A stretch of DNA of 64,000 nt from Meloidogyne chitwoodi (GCA_015183035.1 JACZZP010000007.1:558001-622000); one strand, 5' to 3'. Shown: positions 46,095-57,312, numbered from the stretch's first letter. Notes: generated from the letters alone by a model not told the origin. Made by a program: numbers and translations.

Positions 46095-46385
46095 GAACGC
46101 CCTCGGTTCTTCAGTATAGATGGTTCACCTCGGGCCTTCGCCCGAGTTTCTTCAGTACAGATGGATCACTCGGGCCTTCGGCCCTCGTTTCTTTATTACA
46201 GATGGATCATCTCGGGCATTCGGCCCTCGTTTCATCACTATAGATGGATCACCTCGGGCCTTCGGCCCTCATTTCTTCACTACAGATGGATCACCTCGGG
46301 CCTTCGGCCCTCGGTTCTTTATTACAGATGGTCATTTCGGGCATTCGGCCCTTGTTTCTTCATTATAGATGGATCACCTCATAAT
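46095..46385. repeat. 42-bp tandem array carrying GGGCCTTCGGCCC hairpins
   Basis: About seven units of GATGGATCACCTCGGGCCTT + CGGCCCTCGTTTCTTCACTACA-type sequence. Because 42 is divisible by three, two frames stay open and read as 14-residue repeats; I regard that as a by-product, not a protein. Confidence 0.85.
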
Positions 46386-47944
46386 CCCAAATGTTGACCA
46401 GCCGTAACTTGGTCAAAATGGCTCAAGAATTTATATAAAAATATTTTTAGACTCAGCTTTATGAGGGCTTTCAAATGATATATCATTTGCCAATATTACA
46501 TTAATTTTTATGTTTGCCATTTTTGGCTTCAAAATTTTGGATGAGATTTTATGACCAAAACTTAAAAAAATCATAACTTTTTCAAAAGGAACCTTTTTTG
46601 AAAATTTTAAAATACTATTAGGTGTTAAAAATTATGCTTCATTTTATAAAAATACTTTCAATCTGATCCCATGGCAAAAATTCCAAAATTTTTTCGAAAA
46701 ACCGAAAAATTTCAAATTTTCAAAAAATCGACCCTAACTACCCCTAACCTCAAAATTTTTCAACTTTTTCTTCACTCAAAAAATAACTAATTTTTTGCTT
46801 TATTTAATAAGATTTGTTTCATTCAAATCCAATTAAAATTCGCAAAGTTAAAGTCAATTGAAAATTTCCGAAAATATAGCAAAAGGGGTACCCCTTTGGA
46901 AGAATAATGTCAAAATTTTTATTCCGATTTTTTTGAAAAAAATATCTTTTATGGGGTAAAAACACATGCTGAACACGAATCCAAAATCAAAAAAAATTTT
47001 AAAAAATTTCCCCGCAAAGTTAAGGTCAAATAACTGTTAAAATCCCCATTTCAAGACTCATATCTCCCCAAATCTTAATCCAAGCCTCAAATGTCTCAAA
47101 AAATTTTGTAACTACATCTCTTGGCTACAAATACTTCAACTACCTCCAAATCCCCCAGATTCATTCTCGCACTGAAAAATCCAATTTAAAACTTCAAGCG
47201 AACATTTCAGTGCCACACTCAAACTTGGCACCAAAGTGACCTTTCATAAAAAAATCCACATACTCGATTCCACATTATCCCCAAAATTCAAAATCATATT
47301 CACAAAACTGTTCAAAAAGTCAATTTCAGCACCGCACTCACATTCGGCAACAAAATGGCTCATACAAAACATTTTCTTTTAACTCATTACTTATTATTAA
47401 AATATAAAAAAATTTTTATATGAAGGCATTAAAAAAATCGTATTGTTCAGCGCCGCACTCAACTCTGGCACTGAAATAACCCTTCCCAAAAAATTCCACG
47501 TATCCATCTACATATTATCTCTCCCGGACATTTTTCCCTATAACACAACCGTTCGCATAATAGCATTTGCAATATTTGGTCACTGAACTAATTTTACGAC
47601 AAAATGCCACCCTTTAAAAAGGGTTAGCCACGCACTTCGCCCCTTAGAATTGAAATTTTTGAAAATTTTTTTTTTCCAAAAAATTCTACTAATCGGCGCG
47701 GGGTGCCCTCCAAGCAAGACCTTTACCCCTTTCTATTGAACTTTTTCGAGATACGAAACATCTGTGGTCGTTTCGGTGCCATGCGACGCCCGCACCCAAA
47801 CGCCTATAGTTTTCCTTGATGCGCCTCAAAAAGTACCCCCCAAGATGTACAACTTTCCTAGGGCTAGGACTAACCAAAAACACGTAGGAATTTTTTTCCT
47901 GTCACTTTGGGTAAAATTATATTAATATATAATAAAAAAGAAAC

Positions 47945-48144
47945 CTGTCAAAATCTCGTGAAAGTTCGGGTGGTCTAATTCTGCTCAATTTTGCTTCTCT
48001 CAAAGTAAGCATTTCTTCACGACTGTACTGAAAAGTCTGTTGAGATTGTTGTTCAGTAGACAGATTAGATAAAGAAGTTTTTGTCGGTGAAGTATCAGAA
48101 TCCTTATTATCTTCAGAATTTTCATTATTTTTTGTCATTATTAA
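47945..48144 (-). CDS. First exon of a 4E-T/IFET-1-like eIF4E-binding translation repressor
   Basis: Minus strand: acceptor AATTTCAG at 48152-48145 is six bases before ATG 48138-48136, as for a trans-spliced or 5'-UTR-spliced nematode start. 64 codons follow: MTKNNENSEDNKDSDTSPTK, TSLSNLSTEQQSQQTFQYSR, EEMLTLREAKLSRIRPPELS, RDFDR, to donor AG|GTTTC (47944). YSREEML (residues 38-44) is an eIF4E-binding Y-x4-(L/M)-hydroph site. The whole string YSREEMLTLREAK..S.IRPPELSRDFDR matches the N-terminus of 4E-T (EIF4ENIF1; Y(T/S)(K/R)EEL...(S/R)P..L...FD..G), which binds eIF4E and represses mRNAs in P-bodies/germ granules. No second exon is found downstream, where the repeat block runs for 4 kb, so the gene is cut off or has a very long intron. 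Confidence 0.6.
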
Positions 48145-48536
48145 CTGAAATTGGGAAAAATAAAAAGTAAAAAAACGTTGAAATGTTGTAAATTTGATGA
48201 AATATAAAGCAGATAAATAAGAAAAGAAACAAAAGATTGATTAAAAGAAAAGAAAAATAAACCGGTCTAATCCATAAATGAAACAATTTAATAAGTCAAA
48301 AAAACAAATCAAGGAAGGCTTTACCTATATTTTAGACAAAAATGTATGTCGCTCACGAATAAAAGTCTCGTTAATCGCCAAAAAGCGACAAAATAAACGC
48401 ATAAAGTACAATTAAACGTTTGTTTTTTGTGTTATATTTTTTCCGGAATAAAAAATAAAATAAATCCTCTTATGCAACAAAAAAAAGGTTAAAAAAAGAT
48501 GAAAAAGATTATAAAATTAAACCAGTGGAAGCGTGC

Positions 48537-48683
48537 TCTACTCAGTAGTGCAGTACATGGGGAATATTAAATTACATTAATATATTTAAAAATTTGGAAA
48601 GTTAAAAAAAATTTTGAGTAAAAATTATTTTTGTGGTTTGAAAAGCCCTATCGGGCTTTGGGGCGCGCTTCGCGCGCTGCTAG
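48537..48683 (+). mobile_element. Helitron-like short element, copy B (hypothesis)
   Basis: Same ends as copy A: AAAGCCC (48642-48648)/GGGCTTT (48653-48659), GCGCGC (48663-48668)/GCGCGC (48672-48677), CTAG 48680-48683. The first loop is TATC here and TAAC in copy A, while the stem is unchanged. Confidence 0.4.
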
Positions 48684-50035
48684 AAGTTTTAAATATTCTC
48701 GTTAAATGTGCGGAGGTCCCATTTATGTTACACTTCGGGCCTTCGGCCCTCGCACCTTCATAATAGTCGATACCCATTATCCCTATTAAATCACGACTTT
48801 TTTAAAGTTATCTGGCCATTTCAGTGCCACACTCAATTTTGGCACCAAAATTACCATGCCCATTGAATTCCCCATACTCGATTACCTATTATTTCCTTAA
48901 ATCCGTATTATTTTTAAATATTTTTTATTAGGCTGTTTCATTGCGACAGGCACCATAATAACCTGTCCCAAAAAATTCCCCATAGTTGATTACTATTATC
49001 TCCAATAAATCTCACATTATTTTTGACTAAATATTTAATAGGTCGTTTCAAGGCCACACTCAATTTGGCACGAAAATGACCATGTCCATTGAATTCTCCA
49101 TACTCGATTATCCATTGTCCAAATGTTTTATCATTCTGATGTTATCAACTCGGGACTTCAGCCCTCAGTTACAACTTTGCAGATGGATGTCACATCTCGG
49201 GCCTTCGGCCCTCGGTTCATCATTGCAGATGGCTTGAGCCAAACCTGAGCCAAACTCTTTTCCCCTTAAATAAAAAAAGTAAAAAATAAATTAAAAATAA
49301 TCGCGCCAGTTAATTGAAGGTGCAGGCAAGAAGAATAAATGAGAGTGAAGAAAAGTGGCTGCTTTTATACTACATATTAATTTACAACTAAAAATTCTTG
49401 AAAAAATTTTTTTCGTAAAAAATGTCTTATATGGAGTAAAAATAGCCCCTGAATTCAAATCCAAAGTCAGAAAAATTTTCAAAAATTTCCTCTCAAAGTT
49501 AAAGTCAAAAAACCCATTTAGTCGCGAAAATTTAAAGACTCTAACTCCCCCAGACTCTAATAAATCTCCAACATGTTATATATATTCTTAAATCTCATTT
49601 AATGTTGTATCAAATGGCATATTTGACACTCAACATTTTGGCACTGAACTGCCCCGTCAACCCATTTCAGTGCCAGATTTGTGTGTCATCCTACTATAAA
49701 ATATAAAGATTCCTTTTTCATCGAATGATGCATACATGTAGAAAATTTGGATTTAATAGATCAAATGCCCATGAAGTTATGGCTCGGCGAATATATGGGT
49801 CGCCCACTCAATTTGGTCAATATTGACCCAAAAAATTAACAAAAAATTTTTTTGGAATCATCACGTCAATGGCTTCCAAATAATACCTTATTTACTCAAA
49901 TTACATAATTTTTGCGGATGGCTATTGTTGACCTCAAAATTTTTGATGAAATTTTATACCCAAATTTTTAAAAATTCATAACTTTTAAAAGTAACCTTTT
50001 TTGAATATTTTAAAATTTTAATAGGTGGTTAAAAG

Positions 50036-50270
50036 TCGTGGTGGGTGCCAAAGTGGTGGTGCAACCCTCCGGCGTTTGAGGGCCTTCGGCCCTCAAACGC
50101 CCCGCTAAAGTATGGAAAGGTGTGGTGGGTTAAAGGTCGTGGTGGGTGCCAAAGTGGTGGTGCAACCCTCCGGTATGGAAAGGTGTGGTGGGTTAAAGGT
50201 CGTGGTGGGTGCCAAAGTGGTGGTGCAACCCTCCGGCGTTTAATGGCCTTCGGCCCTTAAACGCCCAGTG
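50036..50270. repeat. 63-bp G-rich tandem array bounded by 14-bp GC hairpins
   Basis: Two full and one partial unit GGTATGGAAAGGTGTGGTGG...GTGCCAAAGTGGTGGTGCAACCCTCC. First hairpin: GGCGTTTGAGGGCC (50071-50084), TTC, GGCCCTCAAACGCC (50088-50101), perfect. The second (50235-50265) has AAT/CTT in place of GAG/CTC: one base pair changed on both sides (G-C to A-T), one mismatch. It is inserted exactly where unit A has simple sequence (after AATAGGTG). Confidence 0.85.
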
Positions 50271-51778
50271 AACCACCTCAACCGAAATTTTAACACCCTG
50301 CAACTTGGTCAGAGTTTATCCAAAAATTTTACAAAAAGTATTTAGGACTCTTCTCGTCAAGGGCTTTCAAATCATATATAATTTGGACCCCATACTTTAA
50401 TTTAGCAGTAGGCCATTTTGGCTCTCAAAATTTTGATGGGATTTTATGCCAAAATTTTCAAAAAATCATAACTTTTTGAAAAATAACATTTTTCGAATAT
50501 TTAAAAATCTTAAAAGGTTCCAAAAATTATGCTTAATATAATAAAAATACATTCCATTTAGTCCCATGGCAAAAATACCGAAAATTTTTCGAAAAACCGG
50601 AAATTTTCGAATTTTCAGATTTTTGATCCTAAGTACCTCTAAACCTAATATTTTTCAAAAAATTTTTAACTTATAAAATAGCTAATTTTTTTCTTTATTT
50701 AATAACATTTGATTCATTCAAATTCGACCAAAACTCGCAAAGTTAAGGTCGATTGAATTTTTCGTAAAATATTCCAATAGGGGTACCCCTTTGGAAAAAT
50801 TTTGAAAAATTTTTTTTCGTAAAAATGACTTTTATGGTGTATAAGCACATTCTAAACATGAATCCGAGGTCAGAAAAAATTTAAAAAATTTTCTCGAAAA
50901 GTTACGGTCAAAAAATCGTTAGATTCCGAATCACTTTTCGGACTTAATTCTCAGGGAATCAAGTGGACCTCCAACATATGATATGTTTTTTAGATCGTCA
51001 AAGGATGTTCTACAACATAGGCTATTGAAATCCGGTTTTGCACGCCGAATTCAAAAATTGACCCATGTGACCATCACTTTTTGACTCAAATCGCCACAAT
51101 CACTCATCCCAGACTCAAGTGGCTCACAGACTTTTTGTAGCCAACGCTTGAAGCTACAAATGTCTCAACTTAGCCAAAACTATCGGCCTCATATTTACAT
51201 TCAAAAAAGCAAGTTAAATTTTCAATCGGCCATTTCAGTGCCACACTCAATATATTTTCTACTATTATGCAGTTAAATTAAGGAATTAAAATTAACAAGA
51301 TATATCTACATGAATCAAAAATACAAAGTATACTAATAATTTAACACAAATTCATAAATTTTAAGAAAAAACCGGAGTTTAACAGTTTTAGCTACTATTG
51401 TTTCAGGCTCCTCTGCTGTTTGAAACTATTACTATATAATTTTTTATTAAAATAATCAACGAAAAAATATTCAGGGTTTTTAAAGAAGAATACAAATATT
51501 TATTAAAATAAATAGTAAAATTGATAATACAAATAAAAAAGTTTTCAAAATTTACAACTTTCACGGAACCAAAATAAAATGAATTTCATAAATTATACTC
51601 GTGTGTCATATAAACACAAAGGACTTGGAAAAAACCTTAATGTTAATTTATAAATAATCATTTTAATTATTTTAATATTTTAAATGACAAAAAATCCAGT
51701 TACAGATACAGTTTACGATGAAATTGAAGAAAATGGTTCATAAATTTTAAATACATTTATTTATTTTAATGTTTCGAA

Positions 51779-51949
51779 ATGCTACTGCTTTATGTTGGAA
51801 AATCGACAACAAGCGATAGAATGTTAGCACATAAATATAAAAAATTTCAAAACAGAAATGTCGAGTACGCCATATTAATTGATAACCTTACAGATGAATG
51901 TGCTTCATTACTAGAGGCCCAAATCCTTCTTGCTTATAAAAGGCCTTAG
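51779..51949 (+). pseudogene. GIY-YIG endonuclease relic (LEM-3/ANKLE1-like)
   Basis: Frame to TAG 51947: LLLYVGKSTTSDRMLAHKYK, KFQNRNVEYAILIDNLTDEC, ASLLEAQILLAYKRP. YVGK-(S/T)...R...H and a late E-A (glutamate in LLEAQIL) match the YIG block, Arg and metal-binding Glu of GIY-YIG nucleases, closest in style to the YYVGKG..R...H of LEM-3/ANKLE1. The GIY strand is missing. Flanking scraps: MTKNPVTDTVYDEIEENGS at 51684-51743 and MNTGLNVIKLKENECFDQMI after a frameshift at 51973 onward. Penelope retroelements also carry GIY-YIG domains and are the main alternative. Confidence 0.5.
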
Positions 51950-52199
51950 GATTATTTAGAAAATGAGAAGCATGAATACAGGTTTAAATGTTATTAAACT
52001 GAAGGAAAATGAATGTTTTGATCAAATGATAGAAAAACTACATAATCAGTGCTTGTATTTGTTTTTTTAAATTTAATGACCGTAAATCAGGGCTTTATAA
52101 ATTATTATTTTAAGCTGAAATGAACGCAGAAGAAAGATAACTGCATAAATTCACGCGAACTAAACGACGATTACTTAAAGCATTTGTCTTACATGAAAA

Positions 52200-52590
52200 G
52201 AAATTTAATTATATAATAAATTTATAGATAGATAATTCTGTGTTCAGTTTGGTACTGGTGAAGATTTTTGTTGGAGATGGAAGAGATTAATCCCGAATTT
52301 TACTTGACAGCAGAAGAAAAAAAAGAGCAGCATCAAAATAATAAAAAAATATCCCGCCCCTAATTATGCAAGATGATAATTTCTCACAGCATATAATAAA
52401 ATAATTTTAAATTACAAATTTTCTAATTAATTTATTTAATTTTGCTCTAATATAATTTATTTATAAAAAAAATGGAAATATAGGTATAATTAAAATAAAG
52501 AAAAATAAAAAGAAATGAATTTAAACGAATTCGGCCCTAATCATCGTTCTTATTTTCGCAAATGTTTTTTATATTTAGGCTAAAACCTTT
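52200..52590 (+). repeat. Chain of three repeat relics seen elsewhere in the window
   Basis: In order: tail of the 13.1/31.3-kb repeat (52195-52250), the MEEI small frame (52277-52363: MEEINPEFYLTAEEKKEQHQ, NNKKISRP, TAA), and the MNLNEFGPNHRSYFRK start (52515-52570). At 10.8 kb the MEEI unit has different neighbours, so these are nested or recombined insertions. Confidence 0.5.
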
Positions 52591-53104
52591 AACAAAAAAA
52601 GGATATAGGTCCGCCAGTACCCTCCATGTTCGTTTACTCAAACATAGAGTGGGAATTCATGAGGAAGGAACTTTTATAGAAATGAAAAATATTTATATTA
52701 AAAAGTTGGAAAAAGTAAAATTTTTTAATTAAATATACTTTTTAACATTTCGTAGCATTCATTTGAAAAATGAATAGTAGTCAACCCAACCGATGCACTA
52801 TAAACAAATAAAATCAAACTCATCTTTATAATAATAATAATAAATATTTAAAATTATGTTTAAAATTAAAAAATGTTAATAAAAAACTTAATCAAAATAA
52901 ATCAATAATTATTACTAAATTAAATACTGCTTGTAATAATTTTAAATAGTATAATTTAATTTTTAATTGATTTATAGATATTATAATTTTACATATTAAA
53001 ACTTAATGTGCCAATATTTAAATTTAAAAACAAAAAAACAATCATAACAGGAGGAAATTGATTTAATTCTATAATCATATCCGGACTACTCATGCCAGCA
53101 CTGG

Positions 53105-53170
53105 ACACCAGCTCTTCTCAATTCTATCACATGAACTCGTTCATCGGATTGTTGATGAGTCCTCAACATA
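53105..53170 (+). repeat. SHELVHRIV.ESS exon family, copy 2
   Basis: SILSHELVHRIVDESST then TAA; shares CACATGAACTCGTTCATCGG and ATTGTT with 25378-25415. A little further, 53499-53576 reads GSFKKGWYKNYDNFFQDLLN, DYLSYINL and TAA, an orphan coding-like scrap of unknown origin. Confidence 0.5.
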
Positions 53171-53994
53171 AACTAATGAAAAGTTGCATAATATTCCATC
53201 AAATTTTTATAAAAATAGAGATTTTAATTTAAAAAACATAAGAAAATATATAATTAAAGTATTATATTTATAATTATTTTTAATTAGTTTATTAACGGGA
53301 GGCGTTGATAATCTCAACAAAAGCTAACGACTAGTACTTTGCCAATCAGATGAAAAAGAGGTCAATATAAATTATGTAACAAATAAATGTAAATGTTTTT
53401 TATTTTAAAAACAGTAAGTACAATAACTGCTTGGTTATTTTTTACTAATAGTATTTTATATTTATTTTTAAGGTTTGTCATTAACTATACGGGTCGTTTA
53501 AGAAAGGATGGTACAAGAACTACGACAATTTTTTTCAGGACCTTTTGAACGATTACCTTTCTTATATAAATCTTTAATATTAAATTTTTTAACCTACAAC
53601 TTCAACGAAATTATTAAAATCAAAACAAAAATATTTATTATAATACTTATATCGAAATATATTTACTAAAAAATCCAATAACGTCAAAAATCTAAATCTC
53701 CAACGCCTAAAGAATCATCAGCCAACTAAGAAAATTTCAATGCAAATACCATCTCCTCCATTAAAATAAACATATCAAATTAATAACGTAGTTAGAAAAA
53801 AACCTCTAACAACGCCTTCAGTCAAGAAATATCTTTTCTTCACAGACTTCAATGGAGTAGACTTGTAAACAAGCCAAAATTGAACATTCCCAGGTCATTC
53901 ATTTGGAATAAAGTGCTTTTTGCACTATTTTTTCGTGATTTGTCGGAATTTCATCTTCCGCAGTTCACGTAGGACTTTTTAGGTTAGGCGGCCA

Positions 53995-54190
53995 ATTCCA
54001 GGGCAACGGACTCTTTATGGGTTCTGACGAGCCACCCCTCATAGGCCGTAGATAACTTAAAATAAATAGAAGTAATTTAAATTTTTTCATATAAAAAAAT
54101 CTTAAAAATAAATTAAAAAAATAAACTTTAAAAAATTTAAAGATTAAAAAATAATAAATAAAAATAAATAAATTTTAAATTATTAAAGAA
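53995..54190. repeat. GAGCCAC/CCTAGGC repeat family, copy 5
   Basis: Closest to 3950-4150, sharing about 190 bases (GAACTTAAAATAAATAGAAG region plus A/T tail). Confidence 0.65.
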
Positions 54191-56930
54191 AAAAAGAATA
54201 ATTTTATTTGAATTGCTAATAATTTGTCAGATTCTTCAATTTGTAAATGCTCTTTTTGAAGACTCTTCAATTTGTCAAGGCATTGTGCTTTTAGGGGCAC
54301 TCAAATGTACATTTTTTTAAGATGGAAATGTAAGACGAAAATTATAATATATTTTTCTTTGATCAGACGTATTAATAACATTTTATTGAGAAGCTAGAAC
54401 ACGTTTTTTAAAGCGATAAATGAGATAAATCGTGCTTAATTGTATTTTTTGACCAAAAGAGAGAGAAAAAGCGAGAAAAATAAAATGTTATTATTTTAAA
54501 ATTAATAATAAATTAAAAGTGAAAAAAATTGAGTAAAAAAAATGTATTTTATTTTAGTTAATTATTTATCTTAATTAAAGTTTATTTGAGGAATTTATTT
54601 TTATTAATTTTAGAAGAACTTATTTTATTTAAATTAAAATTTTTTTTGAAGAGTTTATTTAAATTAATTAAATACAGTAAAATTTATTTGGTTTATTATG
54701 CCAAAAAGTATCATGAGACCAAGCGCGCTGGCACATAATTTTTGCGTTCTACATCAAAAAATTAATGAGAAAAATAACCAGACTTATTAAATATAAAAGT
54801 GCCATTGTTTTTTTGTTTGTTAAGGAAAAAATAAGAAATTTAAAATTCAGGGATTTAAAGAAAAAATAATAAAAAAAATAGGTCTGGAATAGAATAATCT
54901 GATAATTCTATTATATTATTTAATATTAGTCAGAGAGATAATTTTTGTGAATAATAATGAAGAAAATAATAATAATCATAATAAATTGTTTGTCAACTGC
55001 TTGCAGAATATGAAAATCTAAATTATGTTTTATAACAAAAATTGGGATATGCAAAAGATAATAATCAAATTTTGCTTAACAAATGTTTCGTCATAGTAAA
55101 ATATTAATAATTTTATTTCAAAAAATTAAAAATTTAAATTAATATTCCAATTTAGTTTGAGCTTTAAAAAAATTACAACCTTATTTCACAATTTTATATG
55201 AATTCGTTTAAATTGCTTGAGTTATTATTATACTATTTTAAATAAAAAACAAAAAGATTTAAAAATACAGAATAAAATTAATAAATATTTTATTATTTAA
55301 TAGATGATATTTTTATTTAAATATCATTTATTATTTTTATACATTAAAAGTTCTATTCTTCTTCTTCATCTTTTTTAAATTTATTAATTTTATAAAAGTA
55401 TACTATAAGATTTTATAATTTTAGCATCTGGTGTTACCGGAAAATGTTATATGATGCCAGTCGTACTGGCGCTTCGATTCAGTATTAGACAAAATCTGGA
55501 TGTTGAAGGAAGTATTTGTAGTGTTTAAAATTATAAAAATGCCATTTAATACTATAGTAGTTTATGTTAAAATTTTAAAATGCATTTTAATATAATTTAA
55601 TTAAATGCAAAATAAATTATATCGATTAAAATTAAAAAGTCATTTAATTTTAAAAATTTTATGTAGGAAAAGAGCAGCTTTATTATAGAAATTAATATGG
55701 AATGCCCATCAATTCCACCCCTAAAACATTAAATTAAAAATTTTTTTAAATAAATTATTTTTTAATTCTTACCAAACTCCTTGAATTTAATTGAATTTGT
55801 AGAAATTCAACAAAATGTTTAGAAACATATTTAATATCCTTTGCATAAGACTAAAACTTAAATTGAAATATAAGTTTTACAATTAGAAATTATAACAAAA
55901 TATTAAAATATTTTAATGATATTTTGAAATATTTATTTTGTTTTTATTTATTTTACTCAAGGAGTTAAAAAGTAAGCATTTTGATATTATCTCTTCTCTA
56001 GATGAATGGATAAGAGCTGGATTATTAATTTTATAAAGAAGGAATGTATTTAAAACTGAGGCAATTTAATTTTTAATGTCTGTTTTTTTATTTTTTATAA
56101 TAATTGAGGAAATTTAATTTTTAAAATACTTGAGGCAGCAAATTTCAAATATACAAAAATCGTCAAAATAATTAATTTTATTTATTAGGAAAATAAATAA
56201 CATTAAAGAGATAGAGGCTCTTCCTGGGGATTGAAATTTGTCGCTCTACAATATCTATCAAATCTTTGGTAGTTACAAATTGTGGATTATATTTTTTCAA
56301 TTACTAATTGATCAATTAACACCTTTGCCGCGAAAGCGAAAGATTATACAATTTCTATTTTTATTAAACTTAAATTTTCCCATCTTAATTCACTTAATTT
56401 TTATCCACGACATATCTCTTAAGAATATTTTTCCTAATTTTAAAAGAAAATAAAAATCATCTTACTTATTCGTTATTCATTGAAAGATATTATCTTCTTC
56501 CTTATTTTTGTCCTAGAAAAAAGAATTTTCTTCTTATAAAAACAGCTTTATTTTTAGAATATTTGGTCTGAGGTCATTGTCTTTTTCCAATAAAATATCC
56601 TATTTATATTTTCCTATAAAATAAAAGAATTGTTAATTATTTTTCCTATTAAAATGTAATTCTGTAAATAAACAACTTAAATTGTTATTAATTAATTATT
56701 CCTGATAAAATTTAATAAATATTGTTTTATTTAATTCGAAGTGTTTCGACACCTTTGAGTCTGTTGGCAAAATGAAAGAACTCAAGTCAAAACCCTGCAA
56801 ATAAATGGAACATCAAAGGAAAAGCCTCTAAAAACCCTTACAACCTTAGATTTTTCGGACACCTCCCACAGAACCCCTTAATAGGTTGACGGCATCCCTT
56901 TGTGCCAGAATCTGGTGGCTAACTACTTTA
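54191..56930. other. A/T-rich spacer
   Basis: No convincing gene. Patches at 55430-55520 and 56745-56930 are less biased but closed in all frames. The plus frame 56238-56453 is hydrophobic, with one basic stretch (LPRKRKIIQF), and cannot be supported. Confidence 0.4.
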
Positions 56931-56932
56931 TA

Positions 56933-57312
56933 AATAAAGAAATTTTTCTTGAAATCATTTCTATTAGATAAAATTAATCTGATAAATTATTTTAATGGAA
57001 TACTTTCATGAAATTTCAATTTCCGATGTATATTAATTTATCAGAATAATTTTATCTAATAGAATTGAATTTCAAGAAGAATTTCTTTATTAATAAAAGT
57101 TATATTTTTAGCATGCCATTTACATTTCCTATGTATAAGTATAGAAATGGCATGCTTAAAATTTAAATATTATTGATAAATAAATTCTTCTTGAAATTAT
57201 TTCTATTAGTTAAAATTATTCTGAAAATAACTCTAATCGAATACTACTCATTAAATTTCCATTTCCAATGTATATTAATTTATCAGAATTATTTTATCTA
57301 ATAGAAATGATC
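56933..57312. mobile_element. Palindromic MITE-like element with second partial copy
   Basis: An arm at 56933-56989 (AATAAAGAAATTTTTCTTGA...CTGATAAATTA) is the inverted repeat of 57034-57092, about 57 bp with few mismatches, giving a near-complete foldback of 160 bp. A second partly deleted copy is at 57176-57310. Between them lies a separate perfect inverted repeat AGCATGCCATTT (57111-57122)/AAATGGCATGCT (57146-57157). No coding capacity. Target duplication not identified. Confidence 0.7.

Larger units (their letters stand above)
43766..51250. repeat. 7.5-kb hairpin-rich composite repeat block with partial direct duplication
   Basis: Unit A 43766-45415 and unit B 48521-50022 are close copies in the same orientation, offset 4755 bases, starting at the same ACCAGTGGAAGCGTGCTCTA. 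After that each continues into diverged paragraphs (45420-46080, 46400-47340, 50280-51240) that share an order of landmarks: TCATAACTTTT.AAA...AACC, AAACCGAAAATTTTTGAATT, GGGGTACCCCTTTGGAAAA, TATGGGGTAAAAA.ACA. A recurring module TCAGTGCCACACTCAA.TTTGGCACCAAAATG (GTGCCA/TGGCAC hairpin) occurs about ten times, and GGGCCTTCGGCCC hairpins about fifteen times. Essentially non-coding; composition clearly differs from both flanks. Confidence 0.8.

Noticed and set aside
46092..46397. Two overlapping open frames of 80-100 codons.
   Set aside because: Direct result of a 42-bp tandem array; both frames simply repeat 14 residues.
47689..47883. Minus-strand 64-codon frame (RKVVHLGGYFLRR...).
   Set aside because: Lies in the composite repeat block; no conservation between repeat paragraphs and no splice link in phase with the 4E-T exon could be shown.
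50045..50260. 71-codon Gly/Trp-rich frame.
   Set aside because: Translation of the 63-bp tandem array (63 is a multiple of three).
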